In this document: positions 34,325 to 43,499 of the stretch, piece after piece
How positions within the stretch are numbered: position 1 is the first letter of the stretch
Layout: each line of letters opens with the position of its first letter
Origin: CAVUXJ01 sp963814975
GTDB lineage: Bacteria > Acidobacteriota > Vicinamibacteria > Vicinamibacterales > CAVVIG01
Assembly: GCA_963814975.1 (NCBI GenBank)
Contig: CAWFFB010000035.1
Span: 434,001 to 498,000 of the forward strand
Length of the DNA stretch: 64,000 bases
Direction: 5' to 3'
Position numbers and translations under genes: made by a program
The notes under the pieces: generated by a model
Database searches by the model: none
Told to the model about the DNA's origin: nothing
What the model saw: only the letters and a program-made list of their open reading frames with translations

Positions 34325-35770
34325 CTATAGGGGATACTGCAGCGTCTTTCCGAGGAGCGTCACCAGCAGGAGCACGACCGGCACGAGCGCGAAAAACACG
34401 ACGAGGGTATAACCCATCACGTCGCGCGCGCCGAGCTTGAATATTCCGAGGATCGGCAGCATCCAGAACGGCTGGATCAGGTTCGCCAGCGCCTCTCCGA
34501 GATCGTACGCGGCCACTACCCATCCCAGATGCACCTTGAGCGTGTGTGCCGCAGCCATGACGTATGGGGCCTCGATCACCCATTTCGAGCCACCAGAGGG
34601 GACGAACACTCCGAGCACGGCCGAATACACGGCGACGATCGCCGGGAAGCTTTCTGGCGTCGAGAGCCCGACGAACGCGCTGGCGAGCCGCTCGTTCAGG
34701 TGCGTCGTGGTGATGATGCCGGCGATACCCGCGTAGAAGGGAAATTGCAGGATCACGCCCCAGACGGCCGGTGTCGCCGCCCGGACCGCGTGCATCAGCC
34801 GCGCGGGTGTCCGGTGCAGCAAGAACCCGATCAGCAGAAACGACAGGTTGACGACGTTGATGTTGATCGCGTTCAGCGGCGCCGGCGACTGCGAGAAGTA
34901 CCGCACGAGATAGGTACCGCCGATCGCGACGACGGTCCATGTCAGCAACGGTGAATGCTCGAGCCATTGACCCGGCGTCGGTCTCGCCGTCGTGACGAGC
35001 GGCTCGATCTCGTCTTCATCCAGCCGGATGCCGAGGTCACGCGCTGTGCGTCCCCTGCCGGCCGGCGGTGTGGCGAGCCACATGACGAGGGTCACGACGA
35101 TCATCTCGACCCCGACGGACACGAGGCTCTGCCACAGGAAGACGGTGTGGCGGAACGTGATGATCCCCTCCGGGACGATGCCGCCGTTCGAGATGATGTC
35201 GCGAATCTGTGGCTGGAGCGCACCGGCGGTGGCCACCTGCAACGCCGCCGATCCGCTGATGCCCTGCGCCCAAACACTGCCGAGGCCCAGAAAGCTCGCC
35301 GCAGCGAGCGCGCGGTAGTCGACGCCCTCCTGCCGTCGGGCGACTTCGCGCGCCAGCACCGCGCTGAATACCAGACTGAATCCCCAGTTGATCCACGAGC
35401 TCGCCATGGCGAAGAGCGCCACCATGGCCACGGCGGATTTGGGAGTGCGCGGCCATGCCGCCAGGACGCGAATCACGCGGCTCATCGGTGCGGACGTGGC
35501 GAGGACATGGCCCGTAATGATGATGAGCGACATCTGGAGGGTGAACGGGATCAGCTCCCAGAAGCCGTTTCCCCAGGCGTCGATCACCTGCGCGAGCGAC
35601 GAAGGCGTCGCCACCGCGCCGGCGATCACGACGATGACGGTCCCCACCAGAGCGAAGACGAAGGCATCCGGCACCCACCGCTCGGTCCATGCCGTGAGCG
35701 CGAGGGCCATGCGAGCGACGACCCCAGTCCGTTCCAAGTCGTCGGGGGGTGTGGTTTCGCGGGGGCTCAT
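34325..35770 (-). CDS. atoE: Short-chain fatty-acid transporter, AtoE family
   Basis: A 481-residue integral membrane protein predicted to take up short-chain fatty acids such as butyrate or acetoacetate. It shows VFALVGTVIVVIAGAVATPS, SLIIITGHVLATSAPMSRVI, GFSLVFSAVLAREVARRQ and VFVPSGGSKWVIEAPYVM, with about 10-12 helices. Family length is about 440-480 residues, so it looks complete. It is divergent from the PQQ-propeller gene and has no atoDAB neighbours, so its metabolic role is inferred from family only. Confidence 0.9.
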   Translation of the reverse strand: MSPRETTPPDDLERTGVVARMALALTAWTERWVPDAFVFALVGTVIVVIAGAVATPSSLAQVIDAWGNGFWELIPFTLQMSLIIITGHVLATSAPMSRVIRVLAAWPRTPKSAVAMVALFAMASSWINWGFSLVFSAVLAREVARRQEGVDYRALAAASFLGLGSVWAQGISGSAALQVATAGALQPQIRDIISNGGIVPEGIITFRHTVFLWQSLVSVGVEMIVVTLVMWLATPPAGRGRTARDLGIRLDEDEIEPLVTTARPTPGQWLEHSPLLTWTVVAIGGTYLVRYFSQSPAPLNAININVVNLSFLLIGFLLHRTPARLMHAVRAATPAVWGVILQFPFYAGIAGIITTTHLNERLASAFVGLSTPESFPAIVAVYSAVLGVFVPSGGSKWVIEAPYVMAAAHTLKVHLGWVVAAYDLGEALANLIQPFWMLPILGIFKLGARDVMGYTLVVFFALVPVVLLLVTLLGKTLQYPL

Positions 35771-35849
35771 TGAGACGATTGGAGTGCGCTCGCGAGATGG
35801 TATCGCAGTTCGGACGCTCGGGAAGTCGAAAGCCTGGCGCTATACTGCC

Positions 35850-37322
35850 ATGATGCTGAAGAAGATCGCCTTCGCGGCGGCGCTGCTGGGGATCGGGGCG
35901 GCAGCCCTCTATCAATTCGCCGGCCTGCGGGTCGCGCTGGACGGCAGCGGTCGATGGCCGAGATTCGTGATGCGGTCGCCGGACTACGACGCGCTCGAGG
36001 CAGACCGCGCGACCCAGCATCAGCGCCCGCTGGCGCCTCCGCCGGACGCGTCGAGGCAATCCGTCGAACCCGAAGCGCCCTCCGCCGTCGCTTCGGGAAA
36101 CGCCGTCGACAACCTCACGCCGCCGGCCGCCGCGGCCGCTCCGCGCGCGGGCGCCGGGTCACGCGGATACTGGCCAGACTTCCGGGGGCCCCACCGGGAC
36201 GGACGTTATCTCGAAACGGCCATACGAACCGATTGGCCGCGCGAAGGGCTCCCGCGGTTCTGGAAGCAGCCGATCGGGCTCGGCTATGCGTCGTTTGTCG
36301 TCGCCGACGGCCGTGCGTTCACCATTGAGCAGCGCCGGCAGCAGGAAGTGGTCGCCGCGTACGACGTCGAGACCGGCCGTGAGCTGTGGACCAACGGATG
36401 GGAGGCGGAGTTCATCGAAGGGATGGGCGGCGACGGCCCGCGTGCCACGCCGACTTACCACGAAGGGCGCATCTACGCGCTCGGCGCGCTCGGCGAGCTG
36501 CGGTGTCTGATCGCGCGCACCGGCGCGCTGGTGTGGCGGCGAAACATTCTCGCGGAGAACGCTGCCACGAATCTGACGTGGGGCATGTCGGCCGCCCCGC
36601 TCATCGTCGACGAAAACGTCGTCGTCTTGCCTGGCGGCCCCGCGGGCAAGTCGGTTGTCGCGTACAACAAGACGACCGGCGAGCCTGCATGGAAGGCGGT
36701 CGACGATCCTCAGGCCTATACCTCCCCCATGCTCGTGACGCTCGCCGGCGTGCGCCAGATTCTCGTCGTGAGCGCGTCCCGGGCGCTGGGCCTGACGACC
36801 GGTGAAGGGCGCCTGCTGTGGGAATATCCCTGGCCCACCCCGATGGGCATCAGCGTGGCGCAGCCATTGCTGCTCGGTGACGATCGCGTGTTCCTCTCGG
36901 CGGGCTATGGACAGGGCGCGGCGGTCATCGACGTGAGCCAATCCAGCGGGCGCTTTGTCACGCGCCCGATCTGGGAGAACCTCCGGATGAAAAACAAGTT
37001 CACCAGCTCCGTGCTCCACGAAGGGCACATCTATGGCCTCGATGAATCGATCCTCGCATGCGTCGAGGCGGCTACAGGTGAATTGAAATGGAAAGCCGGC
37101 CGGTACGGGTACGGTCAGATCCTGCTGGCCGGCGAACACTTGATCGTGCTGACCGAGGACGGCGAGCTCGCGCTGGTGAGAGCCACGCCGGCGCGGCACG
37201 ACGAGATCGCCCGGTTCCAGGCGATCGAAGGCAAGACCTGGAACCATCCAGTCATCACCGACGGCAGGCTGCTCGTCAGGAACGACCGCGAGATGGCGGC
37301 TTTTGATATAAGAGCGCGGTAA
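35850..37322 (+). CDS. Exported PQQ-type beta-propeller protein
   Basis: A 490-residue protein with an N-terminal membrane segment (KKIAFAAALLGIGAAALYQF), a Pro/Ala-rich linker to about residue 110 and then PQQ-like repeats, seen as VVAAYDVETGRELWTNGWEA, CLIARTGALVWRRN, VVAYNKTTGEPAWKAVDD, LGLTTGEGRLLWEYPWPT and CVEAATGELKWKAGRYGYGQ. Such propellers bind pyrroloquinoline quinone in dehydrogenases or act as scaffolds; no dehydrogenase catalytic residues were found, so a scaffold or outer-membrane assembly function (BamB-like) is likelier. Start 35850 (MMLKK) lies four bases after TATACT, so the transcript may be nearly leaderless. Confidence 0.88.
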   Translation: MMLKKIAFAAALLGIGAAALYQFAGLRVALDGSGRWPRFVMRSPDYDALEADRATQHQRPLAPPPDASRQSVEPEAPSAVASGNAVDNLTPPAAAAAPRAGAGSRGYWPDFRGPHRDGRYLETAIRTDWPREGLPRFWKQPIGLGYASFVVADGRAFTIEQRRQQEVVAAYDVETGRELWTNGWEAEFIEGMGGDGPRATPTYHEGRIYALGALGELRCLIARTGALVWRRNILAENAATNLTWGMSAAPLIVDENVVVLPGGPAGKSVVAYNKTTGEPAWKAVDDPQAYTSPMLVTLAGVRQILVVSASRALGLTTGEGRLLWEYPWPTPMGISVAQPLLLGDDRVFLSAGYGQGAAVIDVSQSSGRFVTRPIWENLRMKNKFTSSVLHEGHIYGLDESILACVEAATGELKWKAGRYGYGQILLAGEHLIVLTEDGELALVRATPARHDEIARFQAIEGKTWNHPVITDGRLLVRNDREMAAFDIRAR

Positions 37323-37412
37323 GTCTCAACTCGCAAGGCTCAAGTCTCGAGGAAGTCTCAAGGCTCAAAGTGGCCATTCAGTTTCTGCGCTGAGACTTGA
37401 AAGTTGAGACTT
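37321..37412. repeat. Inverted AAGTCTCAAC/GTTGAGACTT array between convergent genes
   Basis: AAGTCTCAAC (37321-37330) and GTTGAGACTT (37403-37412) are exact inverse complements. Between them lie TCAAGTCTC and GAGACTTGA, again complementary. The gap separates the convergent PQQ-propeller and PhoD genes, so a bidirectional terminator role is likely. Confidence 0.7.
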
Positions 37413-37420
37413 GAGACCTT

Positions 37421-38998
37421 TTATGCGCCTTCTGCCTGTTGGGCGCCTGCGCGACCGTCCTCGACGACGAAGATCGCTCTGGTCTGCTGTGGCGAGTCCG
37501 GACGTGTCACGTAGTCCAGGACGCGGTATTCGGCGCGCATCTGTTTGGGCGTGATCTCGCACGACACGTATCCGCGCTGGCTGTTGTAGAACTTGACGAA
37601 CGGATTCTCCGACGCGACGGTCCGGAATGTGTCGAGGCCGTCGACGCCGTCACTTCCGGACGTGATCGATGTGCCGACGAATTCCGTTCCGACGACCGGC
37701 GATTTGGGATTGGTGGCGTCGATTTGCAGATCGTTGACCCAATTGCTGTGGCTGTCGCCGGTGAGCACCACCGGATTGGATGTTCGGCCCGTTCCGAAGA
37801 ACTCCAGCAGTCGCGTCCGCTCGGCCTCATATCCTCCCCACTGATCCATGGCGTAGCGTCGGTCCTGGCCTGGCGCGCGATCCACTGGCGCCATCATGAC
37901 CTGCTGCGGCAGCACGTTCCAGCGAGCGCGCGAGCCGTTGAGACCGCGAAACAGCCAACGCTCCTGGTCGGCGCCGAGCAGTGTGGCCGTCGGGTCGAAC
38001 ACGCCGGGACAGGGCGTCTGGCCGCCATCACCGCAGGGCTGGTCCGTGCGGTACTGCCGCGTGTCGAGCACGAAGAACGACGCGAGCGTGCCGAAGGAGA
38101 ACTGGCGATAGAGTCGCAAGGACGGCCCGGCCGGCGACGTCCGGATCGGCATGTGCTCGTAGTACGCCTGATACGCGGCCGCCCGGCGGGTGAGAAACAC
38201 TTCCGGCGGATCGTTGTCCTGTGAGACTGCGCCCGCGTAGTTGTTCTGGACTTCATGATCGTCCCACGTGACGATCCATGGAAACGCGGCGTGCGCCGCC
38301 TGCAGGTCCCCGTCGGTCTTGTAGACGGCGTACCGGGTCCTGTAGTCCTCGAGTGTGATGAGCTCGGGGCCTGCATGCGAGCGGGCACGACCGGGCGATC
38401 CCGGGCCCTCATAAATGTAGTCGCCCAGATGGAACATCACATCGACGTCTTCGGCTGCCGCGTGCCGATAGGCGGTGAAGTAGCCGATCTCGTAGTTCTG
38501 GCACGAGACGAACACGAAGCGCAGCCGGCTGTTGGACGCGCCTTCGCGCGGAAGCGTCCGGGTCCGGCCGATCGGGCTCAACTGGTCGCCTGCTCGGAAC
38601 TGATACCAGTACCAGCGGGCGGGGTCGAGTCCCTCCGCTTCGACGTGCACGGAGTGAGCCCACTCTGGACTGGCGACCGTCCGACCGCGTCGAACGACCT
38701 TCCTCAGCCGATCGTCAGCCGCGATCAGCCAGCTGACCTCGACGTCGACGGGCGGCATTCCGCCGCCGGTCAGCGGATCGGGTGCGAGGCGCGTCCAGAG
38801 CACGACGCCCTCAGCCGTCGGATCCCCGGACGCCACGCCAAGCGTGAAGGGGGAGACTCCGAACCTGAGGTTGCGTCGCGGGGCGAGCGCGCCCGCGAGC
38901 CGCGCCGGCGCGATCCCGCAGACGGCCAGTCCACCAAGGAATGCGCGGCGGCTCACCGGCGCGCGCAGCCAGGCGTCGATCGATCGCGAAGTCTTCAT
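37421..38998 (-). CDS. phoD: Alkaline phosphatase D / PhoD-family phosphodiesterase, Tat-exported
   Basis: A 525-residue enzyme that releases phosphate from organic esters outside the cytoplasm. The N-terminus has a twin-arginine signal (PVSRRAFLGGLAVCGIAPAR). The PhoD N-domain (GVASGDPTAEGVVLWTRLAP) and the metallophosphatase core follow: FVSCQNYEIGYFTAYRHAA, HLGDYIYEG, ITLEDYRTRYAVYKTD, TWDDHEVQNNYAG and VLTGDSHSNW supply the Fe/Ca ligands. Length and motifs are complete. It lies alone, convergent to the PQQ gene. Phosphate-starvation control is likely but no Pho box is visible. Confidence 0.95.
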   Translation of the reverse strand: MKTSRSIDAWLRAPVSRRAFLGGLAVCGIAPARLAGALAPRRNLRFGVSPFTLGVASGDPTAEGVVLWTRLAPDPLTGGGMPPVDVEVSWLIAADDRLRKVVRRGRTVASPEWAHSVHVEAEGLDPARWYWYQFRAGDQLSPIGRTRTLPREGASNSRLRFVFVSCQNYEIGYFTAYRHAAAEDVDVMFHLGDYIYEGPGSPGRARSHAGPELITLEDYRTRYAVYKTDGDLQAAHAAFPWIVTWDDHEVQNNYAGAVSQDNDPPEVFLTRRAAAYQAYYEHMPIRTSPAGPSLRLYRQFSFGTLASFFVLDTRQYRTDQPCGDGGQTPCPGVFDPTATLLGADQERWLFRGLNGSRARWNVLPQQVMMAPVDRAPGQDRRYAMDQWGGYEAERTRLLEFFGTGRTSNPVVLTGDSHSNWVNDLQIDATNPKSPVVGTEFVGTSITSGSDGVDGLDTFRTVASENPFVKFYNSQRGYVSCEITPKQMRAEYRVLDYVTRPDSPQQTRAIFVVEDGRAGAQQAEGA

Positions 38999-39116
38999 CG
39001 TGTCCTCCTCGCGTTCGGGACCATCGATGCGCGTCGGCCCCGAAGTTCGAAGGACTTCCGGCTCAGGCCGGAGCTGATGATGTGCCGGCCTCGAGCGCGT
39101 GCCGTCGTAGCGTTTC

Positions 39117-39506
39117 TCACTTGAGCTGCGGTTTCGTGAGCTTCTTCGTCACGCGCAGGCGATGCTCGAGGCCGTTCCGGCCGCGCACATAGAGCGTATT
39201 CTTATCGACCGCAAAGGTGACCTCCTCGCCGACGACGGCGTCGACGGGCCGCAGGCTCGCGGGCGCGGCATCCGTGAGCTCGAACCGCATCACGTCGGTT
39301 TCGATGACGTAGAGGCGCACCACGGTTGTCGTGGCCGGCGTATGCGACCGCGGGCCGTTCGGGCTCGGCTGCAGCCCGAACACGACTCTCGGCCGCGTCG
39401 TCTTGATCTCCGCCCAGGTGCCCGTCTCCCACGGCCGTTCGGCGGCGAACCCGCCGGCAACGATCAGCGCGAGCCACACGATACCCAGACCGGTTCGTCG
39501 CTTCAT
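39117..39506 (-). CDS. Small exported protein, unknown function
   Basis: A 129-residue protein with a signal peptide (MKRRTGLGIVWLALIVAGGF, cleavage near AAE). The mature part is beta-rich (VVRLYVIETDVMRFELTDAA, VGEEVTFAVDKNTLYVRGRN) and ends in Lys-rich VTKKLTKPQLK. I recognise no family. It is followed by a 118-base gap with nothing evident, then the PhoD gene on the same strand. Confidence 0.75.
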   Translation of the reverse strand: MKRRTGLGIVWLALIVAGGFAAERPWETGTWAEIKTTRPRVVFGLQPSPNGPRSHTPATTTVVRLYVIETDVMRFELTDAAPASLRPVDAVVGEEVTFAVDKNTLYVRGRNGLEHRLRVTKKLTKPQLK

Positions 39507-39581
39507 CTGTCCGGCGAATTGTATCCGACCGCCCGGATTCGCGCGAGTTTCCCCCAGCGGCTCGCGTGGCGGCGGGCGCCG

Positions 39582-39998
39582 CTACTCCGATTCGTCCACG
39601 GTTCGGAGCTTCTTGACCGCGCTTCGGCGCTTCTTCGTCGCCAACCGCTTCTCGCGCGCGGCGGCTCCCGGCCGGGTCGGACGACGAGCCTTCGGGCGGA
39701 TCGCGGCACGCTTCACCAGCGCGATCAGCCGGGCCTGCGCCGCGTCACGATTCTGCGCCTGCGTTCGATGCTCGCGGCTGTCGATGATGAGGACGCCGTC
39801 GGCCGTGATTCGCTTGCCGGCCAGTACCACCAGCCGCTCCTTGACCTGCGGCGGCAGCGACGACGCGTTGAGGTTGAAGCGCAGCTCGACCGCCGTGGCC
39901 ACCTTGTTGACGTTCTGGCCGCCTGGCCCGGAAGCTCGCACGAACCGCTCCTCGAGCGCGGCGTCGTCGAGGATGATCGCATCGGTGATTCGCACCAT
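39582..39998 (-). CDS. arfB: Alternative ribosome-rescue factor ArfB (peptidyl-tRNA hydrolase)
   Basis: Class I release-factor-like protein of 138 residues that hydrolyses peptidyl-tRNA on ribosomes stalled on truncated mRNA. The catalytic GGQ is in FVRASGPGGQNVNKVATAVE. The C-terminal tail (AIRPKARRPTRPGAAAREKR, then LATKKRRSAVKKL) is strongly basic and inserts into the empty mRNA channel. Length fits. It is divergent from the uup gene. Confidence 0.94.
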   Translation of the reverse strand: MVRITDAIILDDAALEERFVRASGPGGQNVNKVATAVELRFNLNASSLPPQVKERLVVLAGKRITADGVLIIDSREHRTQAQNRDAAQARLIALVKRAAIRPKARRPTRPGAAAREKRLATKKRRSAVKKLRTVDESE

Positions 39999-40074
39999 CC
40001 CTCATCGGGTTCGGCCGGCCGAGCGCCGAGCAAACGCATGATACGCTTCCTTGCCGTCCCGTTTCGCCCTCAAA

Positions 40075-41994
40075 ATGCCTGTTGCCTCGCTCGACCATGT
40101 GTCGCTCGCCTTCGGCCATCTGCCGCTGCTCGACGATGTCGTGCTGCAGATCGAATCGGGCGAACGCGTGGCGTTGGTCGGAAGGAACGGCAGCGGCAAG
40201 TCGACGGTCCTTCAAATTCTGAGCGGCGAGCGGGCGATCGACACCGGTTCGGTGTCGCTTCAACCGGAGCTGCGTATCGGCCGGCTCGCGCAGGACGTTC
40301 CACTGGCGACAAACCGCGCGGTGTTCGATGTGGTCGCCGACGGGCTGGGCGATATCAGTGAGCTCGTCGCCGCCTACCACCACGCCGCGCGCAACGTTGC
40401 CGAGGGAAGCACGCCGGCGATGCTCGTGGCGCTCGGGGAGCTGCAGCACGAGCTGGAACAACGTGACGGGTGGCGCGTCGAACAGCGAGTGGAGCTGGTC
40501 CTGTCGCGGTTGAACCTGCCGCCGGAGGCCGGGGTCGACACCTTGTCCGGCGGCTGGCGCCGGCGCGTGCTGCTCGCGCGGGCGCTCGTCGCACAGCCGG
40601 ATCTGCTGTTGCTCGACGAGCCCACCAACCACCTGGACCTCGACGCCATCACGTGGCTGGAGGGGTTTCTGGCCGACTACCCGGGCGCGGTCGTGTTCGT
40701 GACGCACGATCGCGCGTTCCTGCAGCGTCTCGCGACCCGGATCGTCGAAATCGATCGCGGCCGCGTCACCTCATGGCCGGGCGACTACACGACGTTCGTC
40801 CGAAGGAAGGAGGAGTGGCTCGCCGATGAAACGACCCATCGGGAGAAGTTCGACAAGCGTCTGGCCGAGGAGGAAGCGTGGCTGCGACAAGGGGTGAAGG
40901 CGAGGCGGACCCGCAACGAAGGACGCGTCAAGGCCCTGATGGCGATGCGGCAGCAGCGTGCGGCGCGCCGTCTTGAACAGGGACAGGTCCGGCTGCAGGT
41001 CGAGCGTGCTGAGCGCTCGGGCGACATCGTGTTCGAGGCCGACGGCGTCACCAAGGCATTTGGAAGCGGCGCCGTGGTGCGTGATTTCTCCGTCCGCGTC
41101 ATGCGCGGCGATCGAATCGGCCTGATCGGGCCCAACGGTGCTGGAAAGACGACCCTGCTGCGATTGTTGCTCGGCGAGTTGGCGCCTGAGGCGGGCGACG
41201 TGCGGAGGGGCGCCAACGTGCAGGTGGCCTACTACGATCAACAGCGCGAGCAGCTCGATCCAGAACGGACCGTCTTCGACACGGTCGGCGACGGCAACGA
41301 TACCGTGACGGTCAACGGGGGATCACGTCACGTGAACGCGTATCTCCGGGACTTTCTTTTTCCGCCGGAGCGGGCGTCGGCTCCCGTGAAGGCGCTGTCC
41401 GGCGGCGAGCGCAACCGGCTGCTGCTCGCGCGCCTGTTCACGCGTCCCGCCAATGTCCTCGTCCTCGACGAGCCGACCAATGATCTGGATCTCGAAACGC
41501 TCGAACTGGTCGAAGCGGAGCTCGTGCGGTGGCCGGGCACGCTGCTTCTCGTCAGCCATGATCGCGCATTCCTGGACAACGTCGTCACGAGCACGCTCGT
41601 GTTCGAAGGCGGCGGGCGAGTGCAGGAATACGTCGGTGGCTACGACGACTGGCTGCGGCAGCGCAACGCAGCCCTCACCGGTGTTGAGAGTGCGGGTCGG
41701 GCGGCCCCCGTTTCTTCGGGCGAGCGTTCCCGGCCGGCGACCGGCGCGATTACCCCGCCGGAAGCGGCCAAGAAGCTCTCGTATCGAGAGCGCCGCGAGC
41801 TCGAGGCGTTGCCAGCCCGGATCGAGGGGCTCGAAGCCGAGCAGGGGGTGCTCAACGGCACCATTGCCGACCCTGCGTTCTACAGGCAGCCGGCGGATAC
41901 CATTGCCGCGACGCTCGACAGACTGCAAAGGGTCGAGCGCGACCTGGGCGACTTGTATGCGCAATGGGCCGTGCTCGACTCACGCCCGAAATGA
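40075..41994 (+). CDS. uup: ABC-F ATPase, Uup family
   Basis: A translation-associated ATPase of 639 residues with two ABC domains and no membrane part. The first has VGRNGSGKSTVLQILSG, LSGGWRRRVLLARAL and LLLDEPTNHLDLDAI; the second has GPNGAGKTTLLRLLLGELA, LSGGERNRLLLARLF and VLDEPTNDLDLETLEL. A P-site-tRNA-interaction linker with charged coiled coil lies between (KFDKRLAEEEAWLRQGVKAR), and a Uup-like C-terminal coiled coil follows (LPARIEGLEAEQGVLNG). ABC-F proteins resolve stalled or collided ribosomes. The ATG at 40075 is preferred over 40051, because the family begins right there. Confidence 0.95.
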   Translation: MPVASLDHVSLAFGHLPLLDDVVLQIESGERVALVGRNGSGKSTVLQILSGERAIDTGSVSLQPELRIGRLAQDVPLATNRAVFDVVADGLGDISELVAAYHHAARNVAEGSTPAMLVALGELQHELEQRDGWRVEQRVELVLSRLNLPPEAGVDTLSGGWRRRVLLARALVAQPDLLLLDEPTNHLDLDAITWLEGFLADYPGAVVFVTHDRAFLQRLATRIVEIDRGRVTSWPGDYTTFVRRKEEWLADETTHREKFDKRLAEEEAWLRQGVKARRTRNEGRVKALMAMRQQRAARRLEQGQVRLQVERAERSGDIVFEADGVTKAFGSGAVVRDFSVRVMRGDRIGLIGPNGAGKTTLLRLLLGELAPEAGDVRRGANVQVAYYDQQREQLDPERTVFDTVGDGNDTVTVNGGSRHVNAYLRDFLFPPERASAPVKALSGGERNRLLLARLFTRPANVLVLDEPTNDLDLETLELVEAELVRWPGTLLLVSHDRAFLDNVVTSTLVFEGGGRVQEYVGGYDDWLRQRNAALTGVESAGRAAPVSSGERSRPATGAITPPEAAKKLSYRERRELEALPARIEGLEAEQGVLNGTIADPAFYRQPADTIAATLDRLQRVERDLGDLYAQWAVLDSRPK

Positions 41995-42003
41995 AACGCG
42001 AAA

Positions 42004-42036
42004 TGCTGAAGTGACGTTCTAAATTGGCATTCAGCA
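42004..42036. terminator. Inverted repeat between convergent uup and response-regulator genes
   Basis: TGCTGAA (42004-42010) and TTCAGCA (42030-42036) are exact inverse complements with a 19-base loop. The gap lies between two convergent genes, so this is likely a bidirectional terminator. It has no long T-run. Confidence 0.5.
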
Positions 42037-42053
42037 CTCTGCACCTGGCAGGG

Positions 42054-42425
42054 TCAGGAAACGGGGGCCGGTGGTCCGATCAAATCGGCGACCATCGCGC
42101 GCAGGCGGGCGAGTTCGACCGGTTTGGGAAGATGGGCCTCGTGGGCCCACCACGGTGGGTTTTCCCGATCGAGCAGATCGCTGTGCCCGGTGAGAATCAA
42201 CACCTTCAGGCTTGGCCGTTCGGCTCGCAGCCAGCCGATCAATTCGTCGCCAGTCATCGAAGGCATCATGAAATCAGTGACCAGAAGCTCCAAGGTCGGG
42301 AGGCCGGCCGCCATTTGCATTCCCTCGTCAGGATCGCGTGCCAGCCACACACGATACCCTTCGAGCGCCCGGCCCACTACATCGAGCACCGCGCTGTCGT
42401 CGTCAACCACCAGGATGGTTTTCAT
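42054..42425 (-). CDS. Single-domain response regulator (CheY/receiver type)
   Basis: A 123-residue receiver domain without an output domain. The acidic pair is in ILVVDDDSAVLDVVGRA, the phosphoacceptor Asp in LELLVTDFMMPSMTGDELIG, the switch Thr in VLILTGHSDLL and the Lys in AHLPKPVELARLRAM. It may act in a phosphorelay or at a protein partner. No kinase lies beside it. It is convergent to uup. Confidence 0.92.
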   Translation of the reverse strand: MKTILVVDDDSAVLDVVGRALEGYRVWLARDPDEGMQMAAGLPTLELLVTDFMMPSMTGDELIGWLRAERPSLKVLILTGHSDLLDRENPPWWAHEAHLPKPVELARLRAMVADLIGPPAPVS

Positions 42426-42602
42426 GCACTTCGACCTTGAATGCTATTTCCGTCCGCCACCAGCGACTTTGCGAGCCGAAGCATGCAGCGAAAGCGGTGA
42501 ACCGACAACAACTCAAATGGAAGCACCGCTGATCGGCCGCTCGCCGCGGTGAGAGCACGTGACCGTGTTGACTCGCCCGCAGGGCGCTCGATTGTGTCGG
42601 TC

Positions 42603-42761
42603 ATGAATCACACCATGGTATTTCTTGTTGTTGCTCCGCTCTTGTTTCTGATCCTCCGGCTCACCGTCCGCTGGCGCTGGCGGACGGTCTTCCTTGTCGC
42701 GGTCGTTCTGAGTGTCGTCGCCGATTTCGTGCTGGACGGTCTCGTCGCGCGCCGCCCGTAA
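42603..42761 (+). CDS. Small membrane protein, 52 residues
   Basis: MNHTMVFLVVAPLLFLILRL, then WRWRTVFLVAVVLSVVADFV form two hydrophobic helices with a short positively charged link, and the end is LDGLVARRP. The ATG at 42603 is chosen because it lies at the start of the first helix; an earlier frame from 42549 has no helix. Function unknown. Confidence 0.5.
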   Translation: MNHTMVFLVVAPLLFLILRLTVRWRWRTVFLVAVVLSVVADFVLDGLVARRP

Positions 42762-42899
42762 GACGCTAGGGTACGCTCAGCCCAGGACACCGGATGGCAG
42801 CCGCGAAGCAGGGGTCGAACTAAATCCTGCCTGGCAGCAACCTTCTCGCTCGCTTCCACCGAAATCCTGGGCATTTCGAGGGCACCGCCCTTGCTGCCA

Positions 42900-43082
42900 A
42901 TGGTGATGTTGGCCAGCAATCGCAACCGCCCGCGCCCCTCCATCCGGTGGGGCTGGATCTCGGCTGTCGCTCTTGGGTGTCTTATTGGCCTGCTCGTGGC
43001 GACCTTGCTCGGAGTGACGGGCGCGCGACTGGGCGCACCCGACGACTTCGATCTCGAGGGCGTTTCGTCCGGCAGCCGGTAA
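42900..43082 (+). CDS. Small membrane protein, about 60 residues
   Basis: MVMLASNRNRPRPSIRWGWI carries a basic N-terminus, followed by a single membrane helix (AVALGCLIGLLVATLLGVTG) and ARLGAPDDFDLEGVSSGSR. A membrane-anchored microprotein with the tail outside is possible. There is no family and no strong ribosome site, so this is moderate evidence only. Confidence 0.4.
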   Translation: MVMLASNRNRPRPSIRWGWISAVALGCLIGLLVATLLGVTGARLGAPDDFDLEGVSSGSR

Positions 43083-43223
43083 GTACGCGTCCGCTTCGAA
43101 CGTTCCGTCGAGCACGGGGGTAAACCGCCACCTCTTCCCGCTTTCGGGGCGGATCTCTTGACGGTTCGGGGCGGCGAGAGCCCGGCGGGCTTCAGGCGTT
43201 CCCGTACCTGTACACTCGTCTCA

Positions 43224-43499
43224 ATGACTCCTCAGACTCCTGCGCAACCGGGGCGGAACGAACCTTGTCACTGCGGTTCGGGCCGCAAGTACAAACACTG
43301 CTGTCTCGCGAAGGACGAAGCGAACGCCAGTGCGGCGCGGGTCAAAGCTGCAGCCGAAGTGCCGGCTCCGTCGCCCGAGACTGTCGCCGCCGCACCCGCA
43401 CGCCCGCCAAAGCCCCAAACGCACCAGCCGTGGAAGGGGGCAACGGCCCGTGGCTTTATCCCCCGCACGCGGACGCCACGCAAGGTCGGGGGGAGTTGA
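43224..43499 (+). CDS. SEC-C motif protein
   Basis: A 91-residue protein with an N-terminal SEC-C zinc motif, GRNEPCHCGSGRKYKHCC, of the type at the end of SecA and in many small proteins that bind zinc or assist folding. The remainder is Ala/Pro-rich (AAEVPAPSPETVAAAPARPP) and ends basic (GFIPRTRTPRKVGGS). Start at 43224 (MTPQTPAQPGRNE) is chosen from the domain position. It lacks the rest of SecA and no Sec gene is beside it. Confidence 0.75.
   Translation: MTPQTPAQPGRNEPCHCGSGRKYKHCCLAKDEANASAARVKAAAEVPAPSPETVAAAPARPPKPQTHQPWKGATARGFIPRTRTPRKVGGS

Noticed and set aside
42780..42860. A tRNA suggested by GGTCGAACTAAATCC
   Set aside because: No acceptor, D- or anticodon stems form around it on either strand.
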